Assembly (NCBI GenBank): GCA_028583605.1
Contig: CM053327.1
Location: 31,031,126 to 31,095,125, forward strand
From: Dastarcus helophoroides
Lineage: Eukaryota; Arthropoda; Insecta; Coleoptera; Bothrideridae
Length of the DNA stretch: 64,000 bases
Direction of reading: 5' to 3'
A program made the position numbers and the translations under genes. Position 1 is the first letter of the stretch, and each line of letters starts with the position of its first letter. The notes under the pieces are model-generated. The model saw only the letters and a list, made by a program, of their open reading frames with translations. It was not told where the DNA came from and made no database searches. This document shows positions 24,690-36,944 of this stretch, one piece after another.

Positions 24690-25790
24690 ATTGCGTCGTT
24701 CAAAAATGAGATTTTTCAAATTTTAATTTGCTTGAAAATTCTGTCATTTTTATAAATTTCGACTTTTTGACAATGATTAAAATATTTTTAAAACATCGAC
24801 TTTTTTTGAAATGTTTTTGATAATTTGTACCAACTCTTTAATATACCGATTTCTGTTAAAAATTGAAGTTATTTCAAAATGCGGACCTTTTGAAAATCCC
24901 AACTTTTTTTAAAGTAATTCTTTTTGATGGACCACTTTGACTTGACCTATTTTGAAAATTTCAACTATATTTTGAAATTTCTATTCATGTTTTATTGACT
25001 TTTTCTTCTCCAGTTACTCCTTTCACAATTCTAAATTTTCAGTAACCTTCTGTTAAGAATTCGCAACTGACTGACTTTTCGAATTTTGAATTTATTAAAA
25101 ATATTTTGGATTTACTTTGACGTTTTGAGTTTTTAGGAAAACTTCGTCTATTTTTCAAAATGTTGACTGTATTTTAAAAATTTTGACTTTTTTTCAAAAT
25201 TTTCCTTTCTATTAAACTTTTATTTTTAAATTTTGACTGTTAAAATTTCAACTTTGTATTTTTCTTTTTTAGAAATTTTTGAAAAATTCGAAGTGTTTAA
25301 AAATTCTTTGCTTTTAGGTATACTATGAACTTACTTGAAATTTTAGTTTTTTTTTATAAATAGTCGATTTTCGATTTTGATTGAAAATTTTGATATTTTT
25401 GAATAATTTGAAAATTTGAATATTTTAATTTATTTTGAAAATTTCCACTTTCACATGTTGATTTATTTTGAAAATTTCAACACCTAAACAATTTTACTTT
25501 TACCCATTTGCTCAATTTCGGTTTTGTTTTTCAAAACGTTGCGTGTTTTTGGTAAAGGTTGATTTTTTTGCTAAAAATTTTGAATTTTATTTGAATTTTA
25601 CCTTCGATTTTTGAATTTCTTGGTAATGTTAGCAAAAAATGTCTATCTTTTTAAAAAATTTTGAGTTTCCTTCAATATTTTAACTTTTTTTGTAAATTTG
25701 ATCATTTTAGAATCCATTATATTTCCAAAAAATTTTGCCTTTTTGGAAATTTTTTCTTTCTTTTGAACTTTCTACTCTTGTTTAAAATTT
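24690..25790. repeat. AT-rich module repeat
   Basis: TTTTGAAAATTTCGAC-like modules on the plus strand. No gene seen. Confidence 0.7.
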
Positions 25791-27200
25791 TAATTATTTT
25801 CAGAAATTTATTCTCAAAGCTTCGTTTTTTATGTAGATTTTAGTTTAATTTTAAAAGAAACGACTGATATTTTGAAAATTGCGACTTATGTTAACAATGC
25901 TAACAATTGCAATTATTTTTGGAAGCTCTTTTCCAAATTTTTGATTTTTATGTAGATTTAATTTATTTTTAAAAAATCTACTATTTTTTTGGAAATTTTT
26001 AAGTTTTTTGATTGACCGAGTGTTTTCAAAATCGTGACTTTTGTGAAAATTTCGACACTTGTCTACAATGTTAATTATTTTCTGAAACTCTTAATCGAAT
26101 TTTTGATTTTTTTCATTAACAATTTTGACTTTTATTTGAATTGTTTTAGATTTTTAAGAATGTTAATATAAAATTTCGATCTTTATTAAAGATTTTGATT
26201 TTTTTTAATGTTTTAAATTTTTTTAATTCGATCATTTTCAAAAACTTCTTATTTTAAAAACCTTGCCTTTCTTTTGAGAGTTTCTACTTTTTTTTTTAAA
26301 TTTTAATTATTTTTCGAAGAGTTTTTCCAAACCTTCGACTTTTTATCTTAAAAGTATCAACCATTTTTTAAAAATTTCGACTCTTGCTAACAATTTTAAT
26401 TATTTTTCGAAGCTCTTCCTCGAATTTTTGATTTTTATGTAGATTTAATTTATTTTAAAAAATTCGACTACTTTTTTTTGGAAATTTTAATGTTTTTTGA
26501 TTGGCTAAGTTTTTCCAAAATGTGGCTTTTGTAAAATTTTCGAGAATTGTTTACAATTTTAATTATTCTCTGAAGCTCTTCCTCGAATTTTTGATTTTTA
26601 ATTCGTTAACAATTTTGACTTTTATTTGAATTGTTTTAAATTTTTACGAATGTTATTATAAAATTTCGACCTTTATTAAAAATTTTGACTTTTTTAAAAT
26701 ATTTTAACTTTTTTTTGTAAATTCCATAATTTTCAACTACTTAATATTTTAAAACCCTTGTCTTTCTTAAAAATTTCCACTTTTTTTAAAATTTTTACTC
26801 TTCTTTAGAATTTTAATTATTTTGCCGAAGTTTTCCTTGGAACTTCGACTTTTATGTAAATTTAAGTTTTATTTTAAAAGAACTGATCCATTTTTTAAAC
26901 ATTTTGACTCTTTTTAACAACTTTAATTATTTCTCGAAGTTTTCTCGAATCTTTGATTTTTATGTAGATTTAATTTATTTTAAAACATTCGACTACATTT
27001 TTGGAAATTTTGATTTTTTTTGATTAGCTGAGTTTTTTCAAAATTGGCTTTTGTAAAATTTTTGAAAATTTCGACTATTGTTTACAATTCCAATTATTTT
27101 CCTAAGCTCTTTCTTGAATTTTTGATTTTTATGTAAATTTTATTTCATTTTAAAATAAATCGACTCTTTTTTTTTTGAAAATTTCGATGGTTTTTGGTTG
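25790..27200. repeat. Higher-order AT-rich array, about 500-bp unit of two half-units
   Basis: GAAGCTCTT-type landmarks followed by TTTTGATTTTTATGTAGATT occur at about 25921, 26417 and 26935. A second half-unit type with TTCATTAAC/ATTCGTTAAC follows at about 26083 and 26572. The spacing is about 496 and 518 bp. Confidence 0.75.
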
Positions 27201-27284
27201 GTTGAGTTTTTTTCAAAATTGTATCTTTAATGAAGTTTTCAAAAGCATCCCAATTTTTTTAAAAATGTCGACGTTTCACTATCA

Positions 27285-28470
27285 AAATTTTGACTTTTCT
27301 CGAAGTTGACTTTTTCAGAATGTTTTTTAAGATTTCGATCCTTTTCAAAATTTCGACATTTTTTGAAAATTATTTTTTTTTTAAATATCGAGTATTTTGG
27401 AAAGTTCGATGTTTTTTCAAAAGTTTTACTTTTTATCGAAACTCTTACTTTTTAAAAAGTTCACCTTTTCTTCTGTACAAAATTTGACTTTTTAAAATGC
27501 AAATTTTTACAATTTTGAACCAACCAAATTCAAGAAAATTTAAACCATTTTTGCATATTTCGAAAATTTTGACAAAATTTCGATTTTTTCTTGTAGTTGA
27601 CTTTTTTCAGAATGGCTTTTAAGATTTCGATTCCTTTTAAAATTTCGACATTTTTTTGAAATTTCTTTTTTTTTCAAAATATAGAGTTTTTTTGGGAAGT
27701 TCGATGTTTTTTCAAAATTTTTACTTTTTATCGAAACTTTTACTTCTTAAAAAGTTCACTATTTCTTCTGTATAAAATTTGACTTTTTAAAATGCAAATT
27801 TTTAAAATTTTGAACCACTGTATAAAACAAATTCAAGAAAATGTAAACCTTTTTTGCATATTTCGAAAATTTTGACAAAATTTTGATTTTTTCTCGTAGT
27901 TGACTTTTTTTTAGAATGTTTTTAAAGATTTCGATCCTTTTCAAAATTTCGACATTTTTTGAAAATTTCTACTTTTTTTTAAATATCGAGTATTTTAGGA
28001 AGTTTGATGTTTTTTCAAAATTTTTACTTTTTATCGAAACTTTTTTTTTAAAAAAATCACCTTTTCTTCTGTATAAAATTTGACTTTTTAAAATGCAAAA
28101 TTTTAAAGTTTTGAACTAACTGTATAAAACAAATTCAACATATTTCGAAAATTTTGACAAAATTTTGATTTTTACTCGTAGTTGACTTTTTTCAGAATGT
28201 TTTTTAAGATTTCGATCCTTTTCAAAATTTCGACATTTTTTTAAAATTTTTACTTTTTGTAAATATCGAGTCTTTTGGGCAGTTCGATGTTTTTCAAAAT
28301 TTTTACTATTTATCGAAACTCATACTTTTTAAAAAATTCACCTTTCCTTCGTTAAAAAATCTGACTTTAAATTCCAAATTTTTAAAATTTTGAACAAACA
28401 CTATAAAACAAATCCAAAAAATTTAAACCTTCTTTGCACATTTCGAAAATTTTGACAAGATTTCGATCTT
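27285..28470. repeat. Tandem array, four units of about 280-300 bp
   Basis: GTTGACTTTTTTCAGAATG with its variants starts at about 27305, 27596, 27897 and 28180. Each unit continues through AAGATTTCGATCC, TATCGAGT and CACCTTTTCTTCTGTA. The second unit is least changed relative to the third. Confidence 0.88.
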
Positions 28471-28811
28471 TTTGAAAAATTTTGACTTATCTTTTAAAAA
28501 TTTGATCATTTTTTCAAATTTGATTGCTTCGAATACTTGTTATTTGAAAACTTTAACTTTGCCTGCCAAATATTTTAATTTTCTTTTTCGAAATTTGAAT
28601 TTTAAAGTTAAATAAAATACAACGTTTAAAAAGGTGCTTTCCAATACATTTCGATATTTGTCTTCTATTTCGAATTAAACTCAAAATTTCTATCTTGATC
28701 TCCAGATCTCAATTTATTATCGAAGTTTTTCTTTAAAATCGTAACAATTTTTGTATAATTTTTACTAAATCAGTTTCAATTTGGACTTTTTTCCAAAATT
28801 TCGATTACAAA

Positions 28812-28965
28812 TTTTGGTGGAACGGACTGGTCCTTGGTTATCTTCAAAAATTGAAAGACAAATTTTGTCCCTGAAACCAAGAAAGATTAAAAAATACAAC
28901 AAAATTTACTCTTACGCGTTTTGATAGCCAAGCTATCGTCTTCAGAGACTATCTCTCTTTCATAA
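28812..28965 (+). mobile_element. Foldback element copy 9, left arm
   Basis: Begins ATTTTGGTGGAACGGACTGG and ends in the GATAGCCAAGCTATC hairpin. Its partner arm lies about 520 bp away at 29486, with AT-rich repeat between. Confidence 0.87.
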
Positions 28966-29485
28966 AAATGCTAAATTATAAAAAAAGGCAGAAATTTGGT
29001 AAAAATTTCAAATTTTGAAAAAAGTCATAACTTCTAGAAAAAGTCGAAATATTGTTGATAAAAGGGCGTTATTTTAAAAAAAAATTTAAAAAATTCGAAA
29101 AATCAAAAAATGAGATTTTGTAAAAATTAAACTATTCTGGGAGAGTGGAAAATTTCATAAACATGTCGAATTTTTCAGATAAAATTCCAATTTAATACGT
29201 AAAAGTCGAGGAAAAGTCGAAATTTTTGAAATAGAAGTCGAAATTTTCAGGTGGAGTTAAAACTTTCAGAAATAGTCAAAGGCGAATATTAAGTTGAAAT
29301 TTTCAACAAAAAAGTTGATATTTTCAAGTAAAAAGTTGGAATTTTCAAGAAAAAAGTTGAAATTTTCAAGAAAAAAGTTGGAATTTTCAAGAGAAAAGTT
29401 AGAATTTCTAAGAAACGATATTTCATCATCAGGTCTATAAAAAATTAAAAATTTTAAAAGAAAGTCGAAAATATAAAAAAGAGAG
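28966..29485. repeat. A-rich module repeat between foldback arms
   Basis: Here the A-rich strand is up, opposite to the flanking blocks. At 29290-29405 there is a short tandem run of AAAAAGTTGAAATTTTCAAG units of 21-24 bp. Confidence 0.75.
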
Positions 29486-29600
29486 AGAGTATCTCTCTGA
29501 AGATGATAGCTTGGCTATCGAAACGCGTTAGAGCAACTTTTGTTGTGTTTTTTAATCTTTCTTGGTTTCAGGGGACAAGATTTGTATTTTAAATTTTGAT
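29486..29600 (-). mobile_element. Foldback element copy 9, right arm
   Basis: Starts GAGAGTATCTCTCTGAAGAT and ends CAAGATTTGTATTTTAAA. It lacks the terminal 30 bp. It pairs with 28812-28965. Confidence 0.85.
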
Positions 29601-29880
29601 TACAAAGTTACAATTTAAAGAAAAAATAATGCAAATTATGTAGTTTTGGAAACTTCTTTATTTTTTTCAAAGGTTCGGGTTTACACTTTTAATTTCTACT
29701 TTTTTGTTTTTCGTAAAAGTGTACTTACACTCAATTTTTTTCTAGAATTTTTAATTTTATTTTCCAAATTTGGATCTTATTTTTTTATAAAATACGATTT
29801 TTATTTTCGAAAATTTCGAAATCTAATTTTAAATGAAAGTGCGTTCTTGAAATTTTTTAACATTTTGTAAGAAGTAGGAA
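29601..29880. repeat. AT-rich module repeat
   Basis: Short block of T-rich modules after foldback arm 9. No gene seen. Confidence 0.55.
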
Positions 29881-31689
29881 TCTTATTATAATAATTAAAA
29901 TATCATGAAATCAAATGTGTACACTCCTATGTGTATAAAATAAAAATATATTAACAAAAAAATTTTTTTTTAAATAGTCAACAGCATACCATAGTTTGGT
30001 GTAAATGTTATTAATTTATTAAAATAGTTACTATTCATCCACCCTACAATAAATGTTACACATTTAAAGCTAGTTAGTTTGAAATTACGTCTGGCTTTGA
30101 TTGTCTTGGGACAATCCAGAATTGCTCACTAAGAAACAGAATTATGTTAAATTAAGTTGAAGTCCCAAAATGTCTTTAACAGTATCTTTGCGAATCAAGT
30201 GAAATGAGAAATTCTCATTCGACCTTATGAAGAGAGTGGCGATGACATTCGCAGCCTATTTGCTAATTGCAGGTCGTGCGTTTGACGCCTCTAAGGGCGT
30301 CTAACTAAATCCATTAAAATCACCAGATAACTTCTTCCGTATAATCAATCTGACACGTGAATTTAGATACAGTGGGAATTCTCCAAAAAGTTGGCAAGAC
30401 CCAAAATGAACACGTATATTTGTTATGGAACGTAACGGCCAATTTTCCACCACTATTATCACAATTATTCCCGTGAATCTTTGGCTCAAGTTAAGACTTA
30501 ACATTACCTAGTTAATAAAACTAGGCAAACTAGTAAACTTATAATGTTAATTAATTTTAAGTTTGAAATTTTGATTTTGTTATTTACTCTTTTCTGAGTT
30601 TTGGATTTTGTTTTTTTTTTAGAATTTTTGCTTTTTTCGAAATTTGAACTCGAAAAGCTGAGAAATATTTAAATTTCAAATAATATCAAATAATAATAAT
30701 AATAATTTATTATTTAAATTACTTACTTACGGGACATTTAAGGGTCCCAAAGTTTGTTTAAGGACAACAACTACCTAAAAATAACCTGGAACGGTCAATT
30801 TACTAATAATAGTAAATTCGATATCTGTAGGCAGTCGAATCAGGCGAAGCGGAAGGGCAAATCACCTTATATGATTCTCTACTTTTGAAGTATTCGATTA
30901 GGGATTTGAAATCAGTCATTAACGGCACGAGGTAAATCGTCCAATACTCCCTAGAGTCCTTGAGGAGCGACAATCATCGTTATCCGTATTGTTCTTCTAT
31001 CCCCTGCCATGATTGCGCTGCCGAGGAAAAGACAAAGAACAAACGCGAGATGTCAGACGGGCATTACTTTTAGTTATAAACGTCTCTGCGGAAAACCGAC
31101 ATGTGACCTCCATTATTGTTTCTGTCATTTCGACGGAGCATCTTAATGCATTCTTTTTGGGATATTAATGTCATCCCTATAACAGTTACACACAACTGGT
31201 ATTCATATATTGGACGGGGGAAATTGTAAAAGCTATTTCCAGGTTATGAAATGAATAACAGGAGAAATGAAAGCAATAATGTTCTTTATTCAGAAATTCG
31301 TTGTTAGTAGTTCGCTTTCGTTTCGATCTTGCATTTACTTCTTTCCGAAATAATCTTTCGAATATTCATATTATGTATATTCTACGTTTCATATTTAGAG
31401 AGATCCCAGCGGAGGCAAATCTAATTAAAGTGATATTTTCAGTCGCAACATGTATTATATGAACAAATTTCGAAGCAGCTACAAAAAAGGGAAGATTAAG
31501 AGAAAATCCTATAAGATACATTGAAATTAATGAACTTTGTTTAACTATGGTAGCGGAAAGAGTAATCCTTCTAGGAATAAAAACTTTGGCAATAAAATTA
31601 GATTTAAGCATTTGATAAATGGCCAACAAAAGTCCCTTAATTGAAGTGAGGTAAGGAACTTTCCAAATAACATTGTCTACATTTTGTAC
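29881..31689. other. Intergenic, no gene recognised
   Basis: Includes a (AAT)n run at 30690. Minus frames at 30301-30504 and 31366-31629 were inspected and have no recognised domains. Confidence 0.45.
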
Positions 31690-31860
31690 ATCTTGGCTAA
31701 ATCGTACGATCGCTGTGGTCCCATGAACTGGTCTGTTCGATCACCTGATTTAAACCCTCTGTACGATTTTCCTTGGCACGGATTTAGAACAACATATATG
31801 GATGTTATTCATAACCTAGATGACTTTCGTGATAAAATAACAGAAGCGTTGGCTATAGTT
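31690..31860 (+). pseudogene. Tc1/mariner-type transposase remnant
   Basis: The frame starting at 31684 reads CGPMNWSVRSPDLNPL, then DDFRDKITEAL. The pattern W..RSPDLNPLDFFLWG is the end of the DDE domain in a common insect Tc1/mariner-like family, and the core is partly scrambled here. From 31868 the same frame continues for about 85 codons with a different, unrecognised sequence (PLEEDFKDWRSEWFPATFEL), so the open frame is a fusion. Confidence 0.6.
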
Positions 31861-32199
31861 ATATTGTTATACTTCTTGGGAATTGCTTTGGCATTTTCCA
31901 ATCTAGGAAAGGTAAGCAACGGCATCCAGGAACTACGTGGTGTCCCGTCTATTCAGGATTATGCGGCTGCCTTCATTTCTCCATTAGAGGAGGATTTCAA
32001 AGATTGGAGGAGTGAGTGGTTCCCTGCAACTTTTGAACTGCTAGCATGGCTTGTGGTCGAAATTCGAGCAGTTGCATTTGTAAAGAACGAAGCTCTTTTC
32101 CATATAATTAATTGGTATTTATATACATAAATATTCTTAATTCCTACCTTGGCGATATGAGGAAAGGAACAGGAGTATGAAAATTACTTTACCTTTGTC

Positions 32200-32565
32200 G
32201 GCATTTTCAGATTTTTTCAAATTTTCGAGCTTACTTTGGAAAATCTCATTTTTTTTAAACATTAAATGTTGACTTCAAAATTTAAACATCTTTCCGAAAA
32301 ATTTGACTTTCTCATTTAGATGTTTCCCAAATAGATCATTTTTTTGAAAATTTCGATTCCTTAAATATGTCGACTTTTGACACGTTCGATTTTTTTTTGA
32401 AAATTTCGATTTTTTTAATCTACGGTGTTTTTGAAGATTTTGACCTATTTCGAAAATTTTGACATTTTAAAATGCCCTTTATTTGAATTTCCCATTTCCT
32501 TCGAAATGTTAACATTTTCTTAAAATTTTGACTTTATATGAAAATTTTAACTCTTGTTATTTCAG
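32200..32565. repeat. AT-rich module repeat
   Basis: T-rich strand modules leading into foldback copy 10. No gene seen. Confidence 0.65.
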
Positions 32566-32770
32566 CATCTTCAAAATTGAAATAGAAATCTTGACTCCTG
32601 AAACCAAGAAAGATTAAAAAACACAACAAGGGTTGCTCTAACGCGTTTCGATAGCCAAGCTATTAGCTGAAGAGAGATACTGAACTTTTGCTGTGTTTTT
32701 TAATCTTTCTTGGTTTCAGGGGACAAGATTTGTATTTTAATTGTGAAGATAACAAAGGACCAGTCCTTCC
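32566..32770. mobile_element. Foldback element copy 10
   Basis: Outer left end missing. The right arm lacks the GATAGC hairpin segment. Ends GGACCAGTCCTTCC. Confidence 0.85.
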
Positions 32771-32819
32771 TCCAGAATTCAGCATCTTAACATTTTTTTT
32801 TACCTGTCGCCTTTTTTTT

Positions 32820-32994
32820 TGGGAGGAATGGTCCTTGGTTATCTTCAAAAATTGAAACACAAATCTTATCCCCTGAAACCAAGAAAGTGTCTCCCTGAAG
32901 GTGATAGCTTGGCTATCGAAACGCATTAGAGCAACCTCTCTTGTGTTTTTTAATCTTTCTTCGTTTCAGGCCACAAGATTTGTATTTCAATTCT
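32820..32994. mobile_element. Foldback element copy 11
   Basis: The left arm is cut after CCTGAAACCAAGAAAG and joined to the right arm at TCTCCCTGAAGG. It forms the first half of a 399-bp tandem duplication with copy 12. Confidence 0.87.
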
Positions 32995-33210
32995 CTCGAA
33001 TTTTAAAAACGTTGGCTTTTTGAAAATTTCAACCTTTTTGAAATTATGACTCTTTTAAACATTTGATGTTTTAAAAGTTTCGACATTTTTAAAATACGCA
33101 GTCCCTTTTTTTGAAAATTGTGACCTATTGACAGTTTTAAAGTTTTTTTTTAAATTTGACATTTTCAGAAATTTAATTTTTCAAAATTTTTACTCTTTAA
33201 ATTTTTTTTT

Positions 33211-33396
33211 TTTGGTGGAACGGAATGGTCCTTGGTTATCTTTAAAAATTGAAACACAAATCTTATCCCCAGAAACCAAGAAGGAGTGTCTCTCTGAAGG
33301 TGATAGCTTGGCTATCGAAACGCGTTAGAGCAACCTCTGTTGTGTTTTTTAATCTTTCTTCCTTTCAGGGGACAATATTTGTATTTCAATTCTCTC
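33211..33396. mobile_element. Foldback element copy 12
   Basis: Same internal junction as copy 11. It shares a further 200 bp of downstream AT-rich repeat with copy 11. Confidence 0.87.
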
Positions 33397-33704
33397 GACT
33401 TTTAAAAACGTTGGCTTTTTGAAAATTTTAGCCTTTTTGAAAATTACGACTCTTTTAAACAGTTGATGTTTTAAAAGTTACCACATTTTTGAAATACGCA
33501 GTCTCTTTTTTTGAAAATTGTGACCCTATGACAGTTTTAAAGTTTTTTTTTAAATTTGACATTTTCAAAAATTTTATATTTCAAAATTTTTACTCTTAAA
33601 AAAAATAAGACCGTTTAAAAAAAAACTAGACCGTTTTCACGTGTTTTAAAGTTTTGACATTTTAAAAAATTTTTCTTCTTTTCAAGTTTTAACTTTTTTT
33701 TAAA

Positions 33705-33968
33705 CAGTCTAATGTTTGAAGAGTTTAAAATCGTTTCATCCATCACAATTGTGGTTATAAATAGACAGGGAATTTCTCTATGAAAAATTATTGCCTAAAA
33801 TTTTTAGACTAAAATTTGAAGAGTTTAATATCATTTCATCCATCACAACTGTGGTTATAAATAGGCAGGTAATTTCTCTATGAAAAATTATTGTCTAAAA
33901 TTTTCAGTCTAAAGTTTGAAGAATTTAATATCGTTTCATCCATCACAACTGTGGTTATAAATAGACAG
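33705..33968. repeat. 100-bp tandem repeat, about 2.5 units
   Basis: Units 33721-33820, 33821-33920 and a partial third from 33921 share TTTCATCCATCACAACTGTG, GGTTATAAATAGACAG and CTCTATGAAAAATTATTG. The array is followed by a flank (to about 34145) that is also found after the 40.6-kb array. Confidence 0.93.
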
Positions 33969-34145
33969 TTTTGGATAACATTTATCCCAGGGTGATTATT
34001 TCCACATTTCTTAATGATCTCAACATGTTTTTGAACAAATCTGGCCACTAATTAAACGAAATCATTTTATATTAATGAAAATCTTGCATTTGTGATTTGA
34101 GAAAGTGGACCAGTTAATGTTTTCTCATCTTCAGGGCTAGTTTTA
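33969..34145 (+). repeat. Flank of the 100-bp array, shared with 41087-41190
   Basis: Shared stretches include TTTTTGAACAAATCTGGCCA, AATCATTTTATATTAAT and GTTAATGTTTTCTCAT. Together with the array it defines one dispersed element. Confidence 0.85.
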
Positions 34146-35150
34146 GAGTTTTTTTTAAATTGGACATTTTTAAAAAGTTAATTTTTCAAAATTTTTACTC
34201 TTTAAAAAAATTAGACCGTTTTTAAATTTTCACGTGTTTGAAAGTTTTGACAATTTAAAAAATTTCTTGTTCTTTTAAAAATGTCTTCTTTAAAATTGAA
34301 TGATTTTTGAAAATTTCAACTTTTTTTAAAAATATCTTCCTAAAGTTTTCGATTCTTATTTTAAAATATCGATTTTTTCAAGATTTCAAACTTTGAATTT
34401 TGACTTTTATTTAAATTTGACTTGAAAATGTTATATTTTAAAATCTACACGTTTTTTTTAAAATATTGTCTTTTTATCAAAATTTTGACTTTAAAAATGT
34501 TATTTGTTTCATAATCTGGACTTTGTTTAAATCTTTGATTTTTTGAAGATTTCTGTTTAAAATTTTTTCTTGTTTCTTTCAAATTTTTACTGATATACTT
34601 TCTTTTGAAGATTTTAAATTTTTTGAAAATTTCGATGTAAAATTTTTTCACAATGTCGATTTTTTTCAGAACGTCGTATTGTTTTTTCGAAATTTTGGAT
34701 TTTTGTGAATTTTGAATGTTTAGAAAATTAAAATTTTTGCTTCAAAATGTCGAATCTTACAAAATACAGACTTTTTCTCAACTTTTATTTAAAAAAATGT
34801 CATTATTGATAAATTCTACCTTTTTTTCTTAAAACTTTGACTTAGGCTAACTTTATTTGAAAGTTCCAATCTATCAACAATTTTGATCTTTCTCCCAATT
34901 TTGTTTTCAAAGTTTCCACTTTTTTTCAGAATTTCGTGTTTTGCTTGAAATTTTCACTGTTTTAAAGAATTACGTCTATTCTGAAATTTTTGATTTTATT
35001 ACCAAATTTCGACTTTGCAAAAAAGCACTTTCTTGATAACTACCATTTTTGAAAATTTAAACCATTTTTTACTGAATTGACGTTTTTGAAAAATGTTACT
35101 CTTTTTTTGAAATTTTTGCCCTTTTCAAGAATATTTCATCACAAATATGT
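34146..35150. repeat. AT-rich module repeat
   Basis: T-rich strand modules with no clear long period. No gene seen. Confidence 0.7.
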
Positions 35151-35955
35151 ACTGTTTTTGAGGTTTGATATTTTCTTGTAAATTACGTCTTTATGAATTT
35201 CTGATTTTTTTAATGTTGATTTTGAAAATTTCCGATTTTCATTTTATTTTTGACTTTTTCTTGGAGTTTTGGCTTTGCTTTTTTTATTTAGAATTATTTA
35301 AAAATGTTGGTTTCTTTGAATTTCAAAATTTTTTCCAGAATTTTGTCTTTTTGAAATTTCAAACTTTTGATGGTTTTGAGATTTAAGATTTTCTTGTAAA
35401 TTACGTCTTTTATGAATTGCTGATTTTTTTTGAAAGTTGATTTTAAAAATTTCGAAAGTTTCAATTTTAATTTTTTTTGACTTTTTCTTGGAGTTTTGGC
35501 TTTGTTTTTTTTTTAGAACTATTTGAAAATGTTGGTTACTTTAAATATCAAAATTGTTTTCAGAATTTCTTCTTCTTGAAATTTCAAACATTTGATGGTT
35601 CTGAGGTTTGATATTTTCTTGTAAATTACGTCTTTTATAAATTTATGATTTTTTTAATGATTTTAATGATTTCGAACGTTCCAATTTTCATTTTTTTTGA
35701 CTTTTTCTTGGAGTTTTGGCTTTGCTTTTTTTATTTAGTACTATTTGAAAATGTTGGTTTCTTTGAACATCAAAATTATTTTCAGAATTTCGTCTTCTTG
35801 AAGTTTCAAACGTGTAATGGTTTTGAGGTTTGATTTTTCTTGTAAATTACCTCTTTTTTGAAATTTGTGATTTATTTTGAATGTTGATTTACAAAATTTG
35901 GAAAGTTCCAATTTTCATTATTTTTTACTGTTTCTTGGAGTTTTGGCTTTTTTTT
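35150..35955. repeat. Tandem array, four units of about 225 bp
   Basis: ACTTTTTCTTGGAGTTTTGG recurs at about 35252, 35479, 35699 and 35927. Each unit also carries TTCTTGTAAATTACGTCTTT. The array is cut by the TTAA-flanked MITE at 35959. Confidence 0.92.
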
Positions 35956-35958
35956 TAA

Positions 35959-36537
35959 CCCGCCGATGGGCGCGCGCGGTCTCTCAGACCGCACTTATAT
36001 TTATTACTTTATATTTCAATAATTAGTTTGCCAATAATGCTCATTTTTGGTTTAGCTGAGTTTTATAACATCACAAATTTAATGGTTGATCAAGTGATTA
36101 ATTATATCTCCATTTTTGTAAGTTATAGCTATTTGCATTATGTGATACCGCGCGCGCCCACGCATGTTAAATTGTTTTGTCATTATAGTTCCAGATATAA
36201 ATTGACTTTTGTTAGGAAATAAGGCTGTAGGATATAATTACAAACTAGTATGGTCCAAATGAAACCTATTTTTGGGCCCAAACCCTTAAATATAATATTA
36301 TCGGAAATTTAGTTCCGTAATTCGTACAATAATTTGACCTTTGTATTTGGCTAAATTTTTTGTTTATAAGTTAAAGCAATGCATGATTTGTAATTTAATT
36401 TTATTAATAAATATACCAAGATACCATATTTCATCATAGAACCAAAAAAGGTTAATAAATAACAGTATTTATAGATGCGGTCTGTGAGACCGCGCGCGCC
36501 CCTTCGTGTTACAAAGTATGGCGCGCCCACTCTAGGG
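35959..36537. mobile_element. piggyBac-like MITE, 579 bp, TTAA target duplication
   Basis: The element begins CCCGCCGATGGGCGCGC and ends with the inverse of CCCTAGAGTGGGCGCGC, directly between TTAA copies (35955-35958 and 36538-36541). TTAA duplication with ends starting CCC is the piggyBac signature. Just inside each end is a 7-bp-stem hairpin, GCGGTCT-N3-AGACCGC (35976-35992 and 36477-36493). A third GC-rich block at 36146-36170 repeats part of the right end. There is no transposase; a 64-codon frame at 36028-36222 looks incidental. The GC-rich termini contrast sharply with the AT-rich surroundings. Confidence 0.85.
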
Positions 36538-36541
36538 TTAA

Positions 36542-36720
36542 TTAGACTTATTTGAATGTTCTTTTTTGCAAACTTGGACCTTTTTTAAAATTCAATCTTC
36601 TGTTGAAACGACCTATCTTTTTTTTTCTGAAAATTTTGGCTGGTTCTCAAAAATCTAACTTATTCTCGAAGTTTTTGAATTTTTAAATTTTGCCTTGTTG
36701 AGCTAAAATCATTTTTGGAA
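36542..36720. repeat. AT-rich module repeat continuing after the MITE
   Basis: T-rich modules resume at once on the right side, consistent with the MITE having inserted into the repeat. Confidence 0.6.
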
Positions 36721-36944
36721 ATAATTGACATTTCTCACCCTTACTTTATGGAATTCTTCAATATTCATAACTATTAAACTTTATTAACAAATAAAACGAC
36801 AGATATTAAAAATTACACGATGTCATAAAATTTTTAATATGTTGTTGTTTTAATTGTTGTTTTGTTTTGTTGTTAATGTCTTAATTGTTAATAAAGTTTA
36901 ATAATTATGTACCTAATATTTGTCTTATAAAAAAATTGTAAATT

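Larger units (their letters stand above)
32820..33610. repeat. 399-bp tandem duplication including a foldback element
   Basis: AAAACGTTGGCTTTTTGAAA lies at about 33006 and 33405. Both units contain a foldback copy with the same internal deletion and about 200 bp of identical-order AT-rich repeat up to a TTTTTTTTAAATTTGACATT block. Confidence 0.9.

Noticed and set aside
31366..31629. 87-codon minus frame resembling a membrane segment of a chemoreceptor
   Set aside because: Hydrophobic but without the conserved C-terminal motif or neighbouring exons; the similarity is too vague.
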